DNA of 60,000 bases from Tubulanus polymorphus (Eukaryota; Nemertea; Palaeonemertea; Tubulaniformes; Tubulanidae). The stretch spans positions 17,008,650 to 17,068,649 of the forward strand of contig NC_134026.1 in the NCBI RefSeq assembly GCF_964204645.1. The letters are read 5' to 3'. Position numbers and translations under genes: made by a program. Below are positions 41,900-54,121 of this stretch, piece after piece. The notes below the pieces were generated by a model that did not search any database, was not told the DNA's origin, and worked only from the letters and a program-made list of their open reading frames with translations. The first letter of the stretch is position 1. Every line of letters begins with the position of its first letter.

Positions 41900-43660
41900 A
41901 AAGTATAAATGTCATCCATCAGAGGTCGATTTTCTGCTTTGGTAGTCCGGAATCATTCCCGACCATAAAAATGGTCAAAATCGTTTATTTGAAAACAATT
42001 TTGGTATTATTGCTTTGTTTACTTGTCGAACCGGTAAAAACTCCTTGCAAAATCCTGGTACATGTATAGTTTTTGGCCCGATCTATACATGCTTTTTGAC
42101 TCTTCTGAAGGAAAATCTGAACGTGTCACATTTTCTTGATATCAATTCCCATTCTCCAAAATTTGATAGCGCATAGATGTCGCCAGAATTTCGCATGCCC
42201 ATTCAAATATTAAAATTCAATATTCAAAATTCGGACCTATCAGAACATTTCATTCGAATTTACATGTACGATGTTAAACCATGTGGTCAACGGGGTGGTC
42301 AATCCATGTTTGTGGGCACATTTGCTACTGAGCTTAGATAAAATGCGATACTATTGTAAGAAATCACTCTATTTATGTCTCCGCGGTGGAGGGAAGGTAT
42401 GTTCTTTTGCTCAAAGTGTGCTCTCGAGGCCGCTGCAATCCTTGATGGATGTTTTCTATCAAACCAAGTATGCCGACAGAAAACCATGCTCAAAGCAGAG
42501 TGAATAGAGACCGCTTTGTATAATACCCGGAAGTTCACTGTTCATCAGCAACTGTATCGGTATATGTAGCAAGCACTAACCTAGCCTTGTGGTAAATTGC
42601 AAGACTGCTAGATGCATATGGTTAGGGTATCGATTCTTGAATTTACTGTATATTCCGCACTCGTATTATCTCGCCGAGTTTTAATGAAAGATCTACATTT
42701 ACAACATAGATTTTAATTTGGGATACCAAAACATTTTGGATAGCATTTATGTCCGACAGTGCCAGTCATCATTGGGTTAGACTTGCATTGATATAGAATT
42801 AAGTTTCCACTCTAACAAATTAGAAATATCCGTTTTGGGTTTAAATCGGATGCATGCCAATTCGAGTCAACTTTATTTGGATAGTCTCATATTGCTCTTC
42901 ATATCGAAAAAATTTTAATGGATAGTCACATAGTGCCTTTTCATATCGAAAGTAATTTTAGGGCCTTATCGTGAACCATTCATGTCAGACCCGGAACCCG
43001 ACGATAAAATTGTGATTTCTTTATGTAATTCATAAAAGGTTTGCAAATCAATAAAGCTGCTATTCAGAAATCCCGTATCGCTGCTATATTTCTGAATCGA
43101 TTTCCAGGAAACATGGTGTGAGTATTGGGGCAGGAGAGATGTCCATCCCTTTTAAATGTAGAGATCATGCACCAACAAATATGACTACCTGGGCATATTA
43201 TGCATCTTGAATTTCTTGTTAGCACGATACAGCCTACAATTCTTTAAGGATTACCACGAAACATTATGTAAAGATTGGGGCAGGTAGAATGTCCACCCCT
43301 CTCGAAAAAAGAGGTCATCGCCAATTAGATATGGTGACACGGGCAGCCATCTTGGAGTCTTATTGCATGATGAAAATATATGTTTGATGATATCATTTCA
43401 GCCATATTTGATGGATTTCCAAGTATCTTGATTTGAGGAAGAATTAGGTTTATCTAATTCAGACTTGAACGAATGATTCTTACAGCGTCAATGAATATAA
43501 TTAAGTTAATTCTGTTGTTTTCTATAAAGTATGCAATAAATATGTTACGTGCCATCGTTTGCCTACCCCGAAGAGACTTAAGTGGCGGCGCCAGATTCTA
43601 GTTATTCAAGATGTAGTTCCGATTTTGTTATGATATCATTGTGGGACACCCGAAACAGAA
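41900..43660. other. Intron sequence with short direct repeats
   Basis: Two direct repeats were seen: 'gatagtcaca' with 'cttcatatcga' near 42885-42960, and a unit of about 160 bp at 43085-43235 and 43245-43390 (each with 'attggggcagg', 'gatgtcca' or 'aatgtcca', and a 'gggca' block). No coding exon was found. Confidence 0.5.
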
Positions 43661-43667
43661 AGAGCTT

Positions 43668-44031
43668 CAGGGGCGGATACAGGATTTTATAAAGGGTTTA
43701 ATATTGTACGAGCGGGGGATGGGCCCCCGCTAGTAAATTTTTTTTTGAAAAATGAAGTGCTCAGAGGCTCTCAGAAGCATTCTAAAACTCCAACTAAGTA
43801 TAACCGTCGACTCGATTGTGACAATTGGGAATTTTGAGGTGTGGGTGTGTGTCTAGGCTACTGTCTGGGTTCCAGACCAGAGAATTTTCGAAAATAATTT
43901 GAACAGAGACGCGTTCAGGGCCATTCTCACGCATGAATCAAGAAAATATAGGTGTTTAAAATTTTTTTTTTTTTTTTTTTGGGGGGGGGGGGTGACTAGC
44001 CACCTCGTGCACCCCCCTGTATCCGCCCCTG
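43668..44031. mobile_element. Short hAT-like MITE
   Basis: Perfect terminal inverted repeats CAGGGGCGGATACAGG at both ends, 364 bp long, with a T-run followed by a G-run (43961-43992). This terminus is typical of hAT family MITEs. The flanks AAGAGCTT and CAGCTTCA are not a clean duplication. Confidence 0.7.
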
Positions 44032-44349
44032 CAGCTTCAATATTTTTCGGTAGGATTTACAATCTCTAGTAACGGATTCAAAAGTTTAGATTTGGGAAGG
44101 GACGAAACTTCCTAGGTGAAGCCTTATAGCGAGGTTCAAGATTTGTCCATTCATGGATATGTTTAAAGAAATGATAAGTTTCTGGGTTTCTAGAGTGATT
44201 CTAAAACAAAATGACCAGTAATAGTGTAATCGAAGTAAAATATTGACCTCGGACCATGTCCCCTTAATCCGCCCCAGATCTTAATTTCAACTTACGATCT
44301 TCCCATCGTACCATGCATGAATTCAAAGCATTTTTTAGAAATCACTTAC

Positions 44350-44481
44350 AGCTCATCGTGTGATGTTTTATCATTGTCAATGTATAGAACTTGTGATTCA
44401 GAAATCGAATCGATGCTGTCGAATTTCGGCAGAGGAATGAACGTTCTCTCAGGAGAGTTTTTAGAAAATACGGCTGGCTGC
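44350..44481 (-). CDS. Internal exon, membrane-proximal cytoplasmic segment
   Basis: 132 nt, acceptor ATTTCAG, donor GAGCT|GTAAGT. Encodes QPAVFSKNSPERTFIPLPKF and DSIDSISESQVLYIDNDK. Follows the transmembrane exon in phase (AG|G making Arg). Confidence 0.75.
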
Positions 44482-45511
44482 CTGAAATGAAAATTATAAT
44501 AAGCGCAGATGATTACGAGTTGCTTTTCCCGCTTGATTCGTTGTGAATAATTCACTGTATTTTTGGTACAACGTCAAGTAAAATGCCACACCTTGGCATA
44601 AAATCATAACGACGTATTCTACATCACACCTGTTAAGGGAGACGAAACGATAGTATTCGTCCAACAGGCAATTTTCCAGTTCGTGATGTACCGGTATACT
44701 AAAGGAAGGAGCAAATCGCCAAACCAGACTATATCCAAAACGAAAATGGATACACGCTTCTTAACACGATTTATGTCGACGGCCGATTAGATTATATCCG
44801 GTTGAGAAGGGATGAACAAAATGAAAAACGTTTTGGGGGACACGTCCGTCCTTCATGTTTTCATGTTTATCAAGAAAACCTGCAATTAGTAATGAACGAA
44901 TCAACAATTGATATAGTTGATTATTATATACCCTAGCCGAAGTCACGGGGGATATTTTGGTTTTGGCTGGGCTATGCCCCTGTGAAGTTTGCACCGGTAT
45001 TGTTTTCACAAAATTTGGGTGCGGACGCGGGCTTGCGGGCAGGGACGGTCGTGGGCGAAAGAATCGATCTGTTCCTTTACGGTGTTTCCACGATGCAGCT
45101 GTGAGGCGGATGAATTGCACGGACGCGTTTTTTACGTATCGCAATGGATATCCTCGTCAATAATGCATGTGGCATTAGAACAGGCCCCACTCTAGCGAAG
45201 ACCCAAACTCTAGCGATAATTGCCGGGTCTGCGGCTAGTTTCGTGGAAACCTAACTCACGCAACCGCGCCATCTGTCCACCACTATGTCCGTACTTGTCC
45301 TGTGGAAAACCAGCAACATCGCGAAAATTAAAAGATTCTGTTAGGTGAACATTATATAGGTCATAAAGTATCCAAGATTGCCGACTGGCAGCAATCTTTG
45401 AATCGAAAAGTGTACATGTTCGCCTATGATTGATTTATTTCATATAGAGCAATGATATCAACCCGTTCAATATTTTACATGTCTTCTGCAGTTGGATCTG
45501 TTCATACATAC

Positions 45512-45651
45512 CTTTTAAGCACCTTTTTCTTTTTGAAACAATATTTACAAAACAGTATCACAGAAATAACGAGCACGAGACCTCCAACAACCCCGGCTAT
45601 TAATACAACTATTGTTATCAATGGCTGCAAAGAAGATTGATGAACTGGACC
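45512..45651 (-). CDS. Internal exon encoding the transmembrane helix
   Basis: 140 nt, acceptor TCATTTCAG, donor AAAAG|GTATGT. Encodes a short stalk (GPVHQSSLQP), a long hydrophobic helix (LITIVVLIAGVVGGLVLVIS continuing VILF) with a GxxxG-like GVVGG, then the stop-transfer run CKYCFKKKKVLK. The positive-inside rule places the exons at 44.3-36.9 kb in the cytoplasm, making this a type I membrane protein if a signal peptide lies upstream. Confidence 0.75.
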
Positions 45652-46799
45652 CTGAAATGAGAGAATGTGAGAACAGAGAATGATTTTCGAGTCCATTAGC
45701 CTTGATTCTATATATCATCGCTTGCATTGAATCCAATAAGGGAACAATACGTAACACGATTTTTGAAATTTGACATTTCACCTCGTAAAGCATAAGGGCG
45801 ATTGCGTAACTAATGGTCGATTGGAATAAACTTATTTTCCTGAATTGTATTCTAATATCAATATGAATAGCAAACCTAAGGAGACAGCTTATTGAAGATT
45901 ATTGGTTGCGTATTGAACGATGTATCTTTTCAAAGAAACAGGAGGCCCTTTAAAAGTTAAGCATGCCAAAGGGAAAAAATTAGATGAATTAGTAGATAAT
46001 ATTGAGATTGTGCGTCCTAACATTTTGTGATTTTCTAGGTACCATAGTTCGACGTTTTAAACTCGAAAAACCTTAAATGTTAGTGCCTTGAATATCCCAG
46101 CTTTAGAAGTCATCAAAAAATCTGGTAAATCACTCATCAGAATGTAAAATGGCTACACGTTTTTGAATGATACGCAAACGACTTCGAGCCGATTGAATTA
46201 TCAGATAATCATAATTCCTACAATTCCTACCGAATAACATACGGTTATATGAATATCATAAGATTTACATAACCATAGACTCTGAAACCTCAATCATTTA
46301 AAGTCCCTGATATAACGAAAATCTTCGCATAACGCAGAAGTAAATATTCGAATCTGATTCATCTGTTTGGATTTGATTCTAATAAAATGGAAACAAACGC
46401 ATGAGCACTTCTCATTGGTTCAATCATTATCATACAATATGTTTCATCTGTTGACTGTTGACATTATGTCAATTTCTACATGAATATACGTAATGATACT
46501 CTTGTCTAAATAAAAGATGCACGTAAGTCGAATCCCCGCCATTCTTCTCTATATATTCGTTATTCGAACTCACGATAAAACCAGAGCCAAACCATGGACT
46601 CAAAAACGAAGGATCCGTTGTCAAACATACAATTCTAATTTCCTCTTTAATTTACTCTTTACTAATCTACTCTTAAGGTCAATTAATTCGTATAATTGAT
46701 ACCGTACATATATCCAATTTATTATTGTGGAACATCATAAGGATATCATGAGTATACAAACTATAGTATATACTTGAATTAAAACATACTACAAATTAC
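45652..46799. other. Start of 8.4-kb intron
   Basis: No exon, inverted repeat or tandem array was recognised. Confidence 0.5.
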
Positions 46800-47260
46800 C
46801 AGCCCATTAATACTAAATTAGTACTAAAAGTTATCACACAGCTTAATGAAAGGGTTCATCGAACTAATATATTACACTACTAGCTTGAATCTAAAACATC
46901 TAGAATCAAAAGTCCATTTTCGCTTATAATTCATGGCATTGCACTGCTCAAATATACCACAAGTCAACAAACACAGTACAAAAATATTCCAGTTCAATTT
47001 TTTTAAGATATTACAATTATTCAATATATTCATTATTCTTATTAATTCTAACAATTTATTTTATTGTAAGAGAATTTAAAGAATTTATCCCAACGAAAGA
47101 TTCCATTGCAACAAATTTCAGTCTCATTGCAAATGAACAAATTTGGAGAAACATTTTGCTTAGAAATGTTCTTGAAAATCACCAAGTGGGGATTTGTACC
47201 TACTTTGAATATTTGGGGATTTTTACCTCGGGGATTTTTTACCTACAACCAACTAGAATA
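46800..47260 (+). repeat. GGTAAAAATCCCC element, arm 1
   Basis: Homologous to 52118-52534 in the same orientation and to 49813-50340 inverted. Contains 'taaaacatctagaat', 'cttataattcatggcattgc', 'ttcttgaaaatcaccaagtg' and ends with iterated GGGGATTTTTACCTC phrases and ACCTACAACC. Confidence 0.7.
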
Positions 47261-48400
47261 TATTCCCCATCAAATACGATGACTTAGAATGAGAAATACA
47301 AATATGGTTCAATATATGAGATTATGAAAATGTAGATCATAGCAGTAGACAGTTAGTTGAGATTCATTTGTTTTGTGTTTTATCAATCAATGTATTTCAT
47401 TTAATTTTAGTACAAACTAAACGCTTGAATTGCTTGTGACACGACCAGGTATGAATTAGAATTGATCGGCTCAACATTTCGAATGCAAATTTGGCTTTTG
47501 AGCAATGGGAAATTAGAAGTGCTTGTGAAACAGCTTTCACAATACGCCCATTACCTCGAATTGCGATAAGTTCATTGGCACATGTGACCGTTGTTTTGTT
47601 ACATTCGATAGCGAGTCGAATAAGCTATGAAACGACAGCAGAATCGCAAAAACAACAGAAGTTCATTTTATCCTACATGATGATGCTAAATTCAGTGAAA
47701 TCGATTGTGTTCTGAAATATATTAACTATTTTTCCTGGATACCTTTTGTTTATTGTAGCGATTCTATGCGGTTTAATGTATTAATCTGCATTAACTTATT
47801 GACCGTTTTCAAGAACCCGAAAATTACGATTTTCTGGAAATCTGCTTTCTTCAAAGACAATCCAAACCCAAACCCGAAATAGTGTACAGTTAGTTCGCAC
47901 CGTATACATTCTCGGATTCGAGAATATTGAAAAAAGTTTGGTCCAAACGTAAAATAAAACGTTCAGTGAAAGAAAATACGCTCAGCAGTGGCTAATCACT
48001 TCACGTGATTAATTGGTGACCAAATATATTGGAAAACTCCGCATTTGGTGTTAAACGAATTATTGTAAATCTCAGAATGTATGCTCTTCAAAAAGGTGGC
48101 CTAGTACGAAAATATGTACTGTCCTGATTTGTCCTAAAAGATGTTGCAACCATTATTTTGTAAGATGTTCAAATATTGGCAATAATTGGGTAAGTTGGTT
48201 GAATTCACATACGTAAAGATATTTCAGAAAGGACACCTAAATTTCACACCATTCAATATCATAAGGGAACACATTTCTTTGAAAAATGCATAATTGTTTC
48301 TGAACACACTTCTATATCCTGTTTAATCATGGACTTTAAAACGATTAAGACGTTAAGACATTAAACAATTTTAGAGTCCATGGTCAAATGTATTTTGGGG

Positions 48401-48704
48401 TATGCGGTAAATGTCCCGTAAAAATGTCCCTGGAAAATATGTCCCCGGAAAAATTTCCCAGGGAAAATATGTCCCAGTCAATCATTACTTGGTAATGTAG
48501 TTAATTTCACATCATAATAACACCAGAGAACAAACTTGGTAATACATTTCAATTACAATTTCAACAATTACTAAATTAGTAATGATAGACCGGAACATTT
48601 TTTTTTACTATATGGGACATTTTTTCCATCGGAAATTTTTTTCCGGGGACATATTTTCCGGGACTTTTTTTCCGGGGACATTATTTCCCGGGACATTTTT
48701 ACCT
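48401..48704. mobile_element. MITE with iterated TGTCCC(C)GGAAAA ends
   Basis: About 80-bp inverted ends, each made of four to five inexact copies of 'ATGTCCCCGGAAAAT'. The minus-strand end begins GTAGGTAAAAATGTCCCGGG; the plus-strand end begins GCGGTAAATGTCCCGTAAAA. The centre is unique AT-rich sequence. Confidence 0.7.
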
Positions 48705-48796
48705 ACATTCGTATTTTTGCTATAATTGATATAACTAACACTTATTTATTATAACTTATTTTTAGCAGGTTTTTAGCATTGTTTAAAATGTGAATG

Positions 48797-48832
48797 ATTA
48801 GGGTTAGGGTTAGGATTAGAGTTAAGGGTTAC
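48797..48832 (+). repeat. Interstitial telomere-like repeat
   Basis: GATTAGGGTTAGGGTTAGGA followed by TTAGAGTTAAGGGTT: TTAGGG-type units, partly mutated. Confidence 0.75.
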
Positions 48833-49134
48833 TATGAGGCATCAATTCAGGAATTAGTGAACTATACCATTGGCTGTTGGGAGACTGTTTCTCTGTTAAG
48901 GCATGTGAATATATCATTTAATATAATAGACATGTGACGTTGCTGTATATGATGCGTATGTCTCCAAATCAACCAACCTGTCGAAGACGAGTTTCCTGCT
49001 AGTATATAACAAAATGATATGTAAATTTAATAACAAATGATTTTTGGGAATAATTAAGAAGGTGGAAGATGTCCTCGGAACAGAATACATGACGATCAGC
49101 ATACTCGTTCGCACGGAACCTAACTGGCGTGAGA

Positions 49135-49440
49135 GGCCTATCGTCAACCGTCCGGTACAGTTATCACCTTACTGACGGTGTCTGCCTGTTAACCGCCCTG
49201 TGCAGTCATAAACTAACTGTTGTGTAGGGTGTCATCTGTCAACCGTCCTGTGGCATCGTCACCTAACTGTTATTTAGGAAGTGTGTCATCTGTCAACCGT
49301 CCTGTGGAGTCATCACCTAACTCGCGTGTAGGGTGTTGTCCGTCAATCGTCCTCTGGAGTTATCACCTAACTGGTGTGTAGGGTGTCATATGTCAACCGT
49401 CCTGTAGTCACCACCCTAGTATGTAAGATGTCGCGTGTCA
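49135..49440 (+). repeat. Minisatellite, about 55-bp unit, 5-6 copies
   Basis: The unit contains 'gtcaaccgtcctgtggagtc', 'atcacctaact' and 'gtgtagggtgtcatctg'. The copies differ by small indels. Confidence 0.85.
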
Positions 49441-49812
49441 TCAGCTGTAGAATATGGATCCCCAATCAAGGATCTATTTTCATGGAACTTCTTTTAGTTT
49501 CATGTTATTACGCTTTTGTGTTTCAGCTTGCGCAATAATTCCCCGATTTACTCCAAAATTATCTCTACATGTTGCACTATAATGTCGTATATCGGACTTG
49601 GGCCACTCATTTCAAAATTTATGATATTGTTTCATCAATATCTATTACTTTAAAGCAATTCACTTTAAGAACTTTGGTCAACAGTGAGTCTGGCCTGCAA
49701 ATCTAATCTTCGGGAGACCAAATAGTCTTTCCAAAAATCATATTGCTAATACATTCCTAATTTCATCCTTTCGCCATGAACCTACTGGATTTAGGGCCTT
49801 CGGGTATTTTAG

Positions 49813-50340
49813 ATGGTTGTAGGTAAAGATCCCCTAGGTAAAGTCCTCACTTGGCGATTTTTCAAGAATATCGGAAAGCAAGATATTTATCCAATTATAT
49901 TCATCCACAATACAACTGAAATATGTGCATTTAACTCTTTGTTGCGATAAATCTTTAAATAAATAGATAGAATTAATGAAATTAATGAACTTTTTACGCA
50001 TAAAATGTTTTAATAATTCGAACTAGATAACTCTTTTTGATTTATGGTTTATTTCACTGTGCTATACGATATAATATTAGAAATAACGAACTTTTAATTT
50101 GGAATATCTTCAATTCGAGCTTGTAATATATTTTAATTGTGCGATGAACTCTTTTTAACTTGCGAGTTGCTTGCGAGCGATATGAACTGTGCGATAACTT
50201 TAAGCATTAATGAACTGTTAATTATTTTAGTCATATTTTTCAAACCTCATTTGTAAAATAATTAGTATGCTCATGATATTCTTTTGTTATACGGTACAGT
50301 AAAATATAGATAAATTGGATATACTAATATGAATTAATTG
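49813..50340 (-). repeat. GGTAAAAATCCCC element, arm 2 (inverted)
   Basis: Begins GTTGTAGGTAAAGATCCCCT and reads, on the minus strand, like the arm at 46800-47260, though more diverged. Together the two arms bracket 2.5 kb. Confidence 0.6.
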
Positions 50341-50374
50341 AACTGAAGATTGTATCTACTTGCATTTCAACTCA

Positions 50375-50540
50375 AGAGATGGGGGATTTTTACCTATTTT
50401 GAAGAGTAGGCATTTTTACCGAGTAGATTTTCACCTCTAACCATTTTGGATACATGTGAGGGCATTCTGAGCGTGCGATTTTTGGGTAGGGTTGTAGGTA
50501 AAATCCCCTAGGTACTAATCCCTTAGGTAAATATCCCCAA
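50375..50540. repeat. Two converging element ends
   Basis: GGGGGATTTTTACCTATTTT at about 50381 ends in CACCTCTAACC near 50440, and GGTTGTAGGTAAAATCCCCT starts near 50490. The bases between may be an old insertion site between two elements. Confidence 0.5.
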
Positions 50541-50682
50541 TTATTCAAAGTATTATGACCTGGATTCGATTTACGTATAAATATTTTCGTGTAAATTTTG
50601 AACAACTTGGATTTCGCGATTTTAATACCTTGTTAATTTTAGATGACAGCAATACCTTCAGTTACATGTAAAATATGACAAA

Positions 50683-51770
50683 TACGGACATAATCCCACA
50701 GACCAAAATCCCACATGCCATATTCCCATACCCAAAATACCATAAACCAATATCCCACATAATTCCGGACAAAATACCACATTCAAGTTTTAGGAATATA
50801 TAATCATAATGTATTTTAAAATATTCCTGTTCAAGTATTCTATTCTCAAAGAATATATCAAAAGTTATCAAATCTTCAAACGTAAATCAGTTTGTTGATA
50901 TTTGCATGGCCCTTTTGATCTACTGGGAATAATGAATAATAAGTACACATTAATTATTATTATGTCTAATGTGTTCATGCTAATTTCAGCTTAACACTGT
51001 TGAAAGATCAAAGTAAGACAATTTGCTGCTTCTATCATCCTTTGATCGGGAAAACAATGAAAATTAGTTATAACTTAGTTTGCATTGAGTGATTTCAGCT
51101 CACCTTCAGGTGTGCATGAATATGTTAAAATTATTGATTGATTGATTGATTTACTTTTATCGAGCTTATTATATACCCATCTTTTAAACCATAGTTTCTA
51201 ATTTCTAAATAATTTACATGATAAAAAGAAAAAAATATAAAATGCATTAGACTGATAATAGCGAGAACAATTTTAAGATATATGTCTAATCTAAAGCAAA
51301 TGGAAACGTCACCCGGACCGCTACATCCCCGATTATAGCTCCAATACAAAAACATCTTTTCATAAAACACTTGGAAAAAACATTAAATGAGCAATGTTCA
51401 ACTGTAAATCCAGTAAATACCGAGGCAAATGTGATTAATTGATTATGTGATTGATTCCCAATGATGATATAAACCAAATCATAGATTCTAGACTTTATTG
51501 CACTTCTATTGACTGAAGATGATAGTAATTCCCTCCATAGATGTACAATATGATGACCGAACGTTTGATAAGAAATAGTTAAATGTGGTTAGAGATATTT
51601 TTTATTCTTAGGCTACTGGCTAATTTACGAAGGTCACTATTTATTATGATTATATATTCCTAAAACCTGAATGTGGTATTTTGTCCGGAGTTATGTGGGA
51701 TATTGGTTTATGGTATCTTGGGTATGGGAATATGGCATGTGGGATTTTGGTCTGTGGGATTATGTCCGTA
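50683..51770. mobile_element. Non-autonomous element with phrase-repeat terminal inverted repeats
   Basis: About 125-bp inverted ends, almost identical: left TACGGACATAATCCCACAGA, right TCTGTGGGATTATGTCCGTA. Each arm is built of varied copies of 'CCCACA(T/G)..AAAAT' or 'CCCATACCCAAAATACCATA'. The centre has no transposase. Confidence 0.75.
51130..51152 (+). repeat. ATTG tetranucleotide repeat
   Basis: Repeated GATT units inside the preceding element. Confidence 0.85.
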
Positions 51771-52117
51771 CTTGTTTTCGGAACATGAGAAATTTTATTA
51801 ATTTTTTTCTGAAAATGTTAGTCAAATCAAATATCGGGAATATTTTACCGGGGGATTTTTACTTTGGGGATAATAACCTAAATTATTTCATATCATCGGT
51901 TTTCATTAAGGAAAAAAACCTATTAATCTTAACTACACTAATCTTCTTTTTGAAACATCAATTGATTCCTTCATTGAGTTTAATATGTTATTTCGTACAA
52001 ATAGTTCATCACAGTGCGTCATTCACGCTAAAATGTACAATACTTCATTATGGAGTTCAAAATATAAACCAACAATGCCTATCTCAAGCAATTAAAAATG
52101 GGTAAAAATCTCCTTGG

Positions 52118-52534
52118 TAGAAATCCGTACTAAATTAGTACTTAAAGTTATCACACAGCTAAATGAAAGTATTCATCGCACTTTTCAAATACATTTCACT
52201 AGCCTGGATCTAAAATGTCTAGAATTAAAAGTTCATTATCGCTTATAATTCATGGCATTGCACTGCTCATTAGACGTTCATTATTCTTATTAATTCTAAC
52301 AATTTATTTCATTCTAAGAGTTAAAGAATTTATCCCATTGAAAGATTCCATTGCGCAGTTCTAACACATTTCAGTCGCATTGCAAATGAACAATATTGAA
52401 GAAACATTTTGCTTTGAAATGTTCTTGAAAATCACCAAGTGAGGATTTTTACCTACTTTGAATATATGGGGATTTTTAGCTACTTTGAATATTTGGGGAT
52501 TTTACCGAGGGGATTTTTACCTACAACCATCTCA
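52118..52534 (+). repeat. GGTAAAAATCCCC element, second plus-strand copy
   Basis: Shares GTACTAAATTAGTACT, 'agttatcacacagct', 'cttataattcatggcattgc' and the terminal GGGGATTTTTACCTACAACC with 46800-47260. An 80-bp segment present in that copy is missing here. Confidence 0.7.
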
Positions 52535-52634
52535 AGCATGTACTAGCGCTGACGCTATGGGATAAACCAAGTCTCAATTCATTGCTAAAATGGAGTGGGT
52601 ACATTCATTCAGATCAGGACTAAAATACGCTTAT

Positions 52635-52690
52635 GATGGGGCTGTAGGTAAAACTGCCACCCGTAAAAATGCCCCCATATTTTGCAACAT
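52635..52690 (+). repeat. Related end with TGCC phrase
   Basis: GTAGGTAAAACTGCCACCCG followed by TAAAAATGCCCCCATATTTT. Same opening as the other families but iterating TGCC(CC). Confidence 0.5.
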
Positions 52691-52959
52691 AGGAAAAAAT
52701 GCCAAAAATTATTTACATACATAGATTTAAGTTGACTGTAATAATCAGTCATCTTATCAATGATGTTTCTATTGAATTTCCAACTTACTATTGTATTTTT
52801 CTGTATTCTAGTACCCCTAAGTTTCCCCACTTTAGATTTCTTTAGTTTGTGGCTGGTTTTATGTTGTATATTACCCCTAGCGTTACTCACATAATTAGAT
52901 TTGATATATCCATTATCAATCTACAATCAGTTTGCTGTAATCAAGTTCCAATGCAATTT

Positions 52960-53005
52960 CGACCTTAACTCTAATCCTAACTCCTAACCCTAACTCTATT
53001 TAATT
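52960..53005 (-). repeat. Interstitial telomere-like repeat, inverted
   Basis: AACTCTAATCCTAACTCCTA followed by ACCCTAACTC: mutated CCCTAA units, opposite in orientation to those at 48797. Confidence 0.6.
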
Positions 53006-53009
53006 ACTA

Positions 53010-54075
53010 ACTCTACTTATTAATAACATAATAATAATAGTTTGGTAATTCATTAGGACGACTAACTAAGTGAGTGGCAGACTACTCAAGATTTGGATAC
53101 AAGGTCAAGATGGTCATTACATCACATTTGGGAAGGCGTTAATGATAGAGAACGTCTATTCACGACTAAAAGGCCACAATTATTTAAAAAATTGTTGAAA
53201 GATTCAACTTGATCTTCCCTAATTGGTACACTATTTATTACAGGATTATCAATCAGCTATTCGACCACGATGGGTGGCTTTCATCTATGCACCATTCCCT
53301 AATGTACCAGGTATACAGGTCAGAGAGAACAGTGCTACTGTCCAATTTCCGCTTCAGCTATGGGCATACTGTACTAAGTTATTTACCAAAAGTTATCAAT
53401 GTTAAAGCATCCGCATCTAGACACACGCTAAACAAAAGACATCAACGTAAAGGTGAATATCAACATCAGCTCTGCTCGATTGGTTTTTAAATCCAGCACT
53501 GTATAGGGAGTCATTAATGAATCACGAAAATCATCTGAGCCATTTTTGAGCGCAGAATTGCTTTCCGAAATTTAGTAGTTTAATTAACCCGTTGAACCAT
53601 GCCGCTATTTTACATGTGTAATATAAATTGCCGCAGAAATTTAAAAAACGATTTCATTATGTTCGGCGATATCACTAAAATCAATACTTGCACTCAATCA
53701 CTTAGTGTACATTGCATAACGTTTGTGAAGATTTAATATTTTCAATCATGTAACATTATCTCTTTATCATTGACTTACTAAGGAGAAATCGACAATGCAC
53801 ACGCGAAGCTTAAACAAAAGGTTGAATTGGCAATTTCTAGGAAGATGCTAATGGCGTACACAGGTTACCATGGGGACAGGTTACGGCGGTCGACGTCAGA
53901 AACGCGTCAAATTCCACCAGAAGATCTCTTCACACCTGTTACGAACCTATAAGGGATATGAATTTATCTCACATAATTGAAGTGATCATCACTAACAGAT
54001 GTAGCATACAGATTTCTCGGTATACATACTAATCTTATATCATGCTGTATCATTTGTACTGAAATATATACTTAC
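53010..54075. other. Intron sequence, no recognised element
   Basis: Two overlapping short plus-strand frames at 53209-53490 have no domain signature. Nothing else stands out. Confidence 0.45.
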
Positions 54076-54121
54076 GGGGATTCGGATCGTGCTTGTTGCA
54101 CTATCCATATATGAGCTCGGC
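54076..54121 (-). CDS. Probable small stalk exon
   Basis: 46 nt between TTTTTTTCAG and CCC|GTAAGT. Only one frame is open (PSSYMDSATSTIRIP), and it ends at a codon boundary, as the next exon needs. It is separated from it by an 8.4-kb intron. Good splice sites and phase support it, but the exon is short. Confidence 0.5.

Noticed and set aside
44761-45144. A 127-codon minus-strand frame with Pro/Arg-rich peptide
   Set aside because: It lies in an intron, the peptide is low in complexity, and the opposite strand is equally open because of GC content. No domain.
48797-48832. A true chromosome end or telomere fusion
   Set aside because: The tract is only about 36 bp, mutated, and embedded in transposon-rich intron; short interstitial TTAGGG runs are common.
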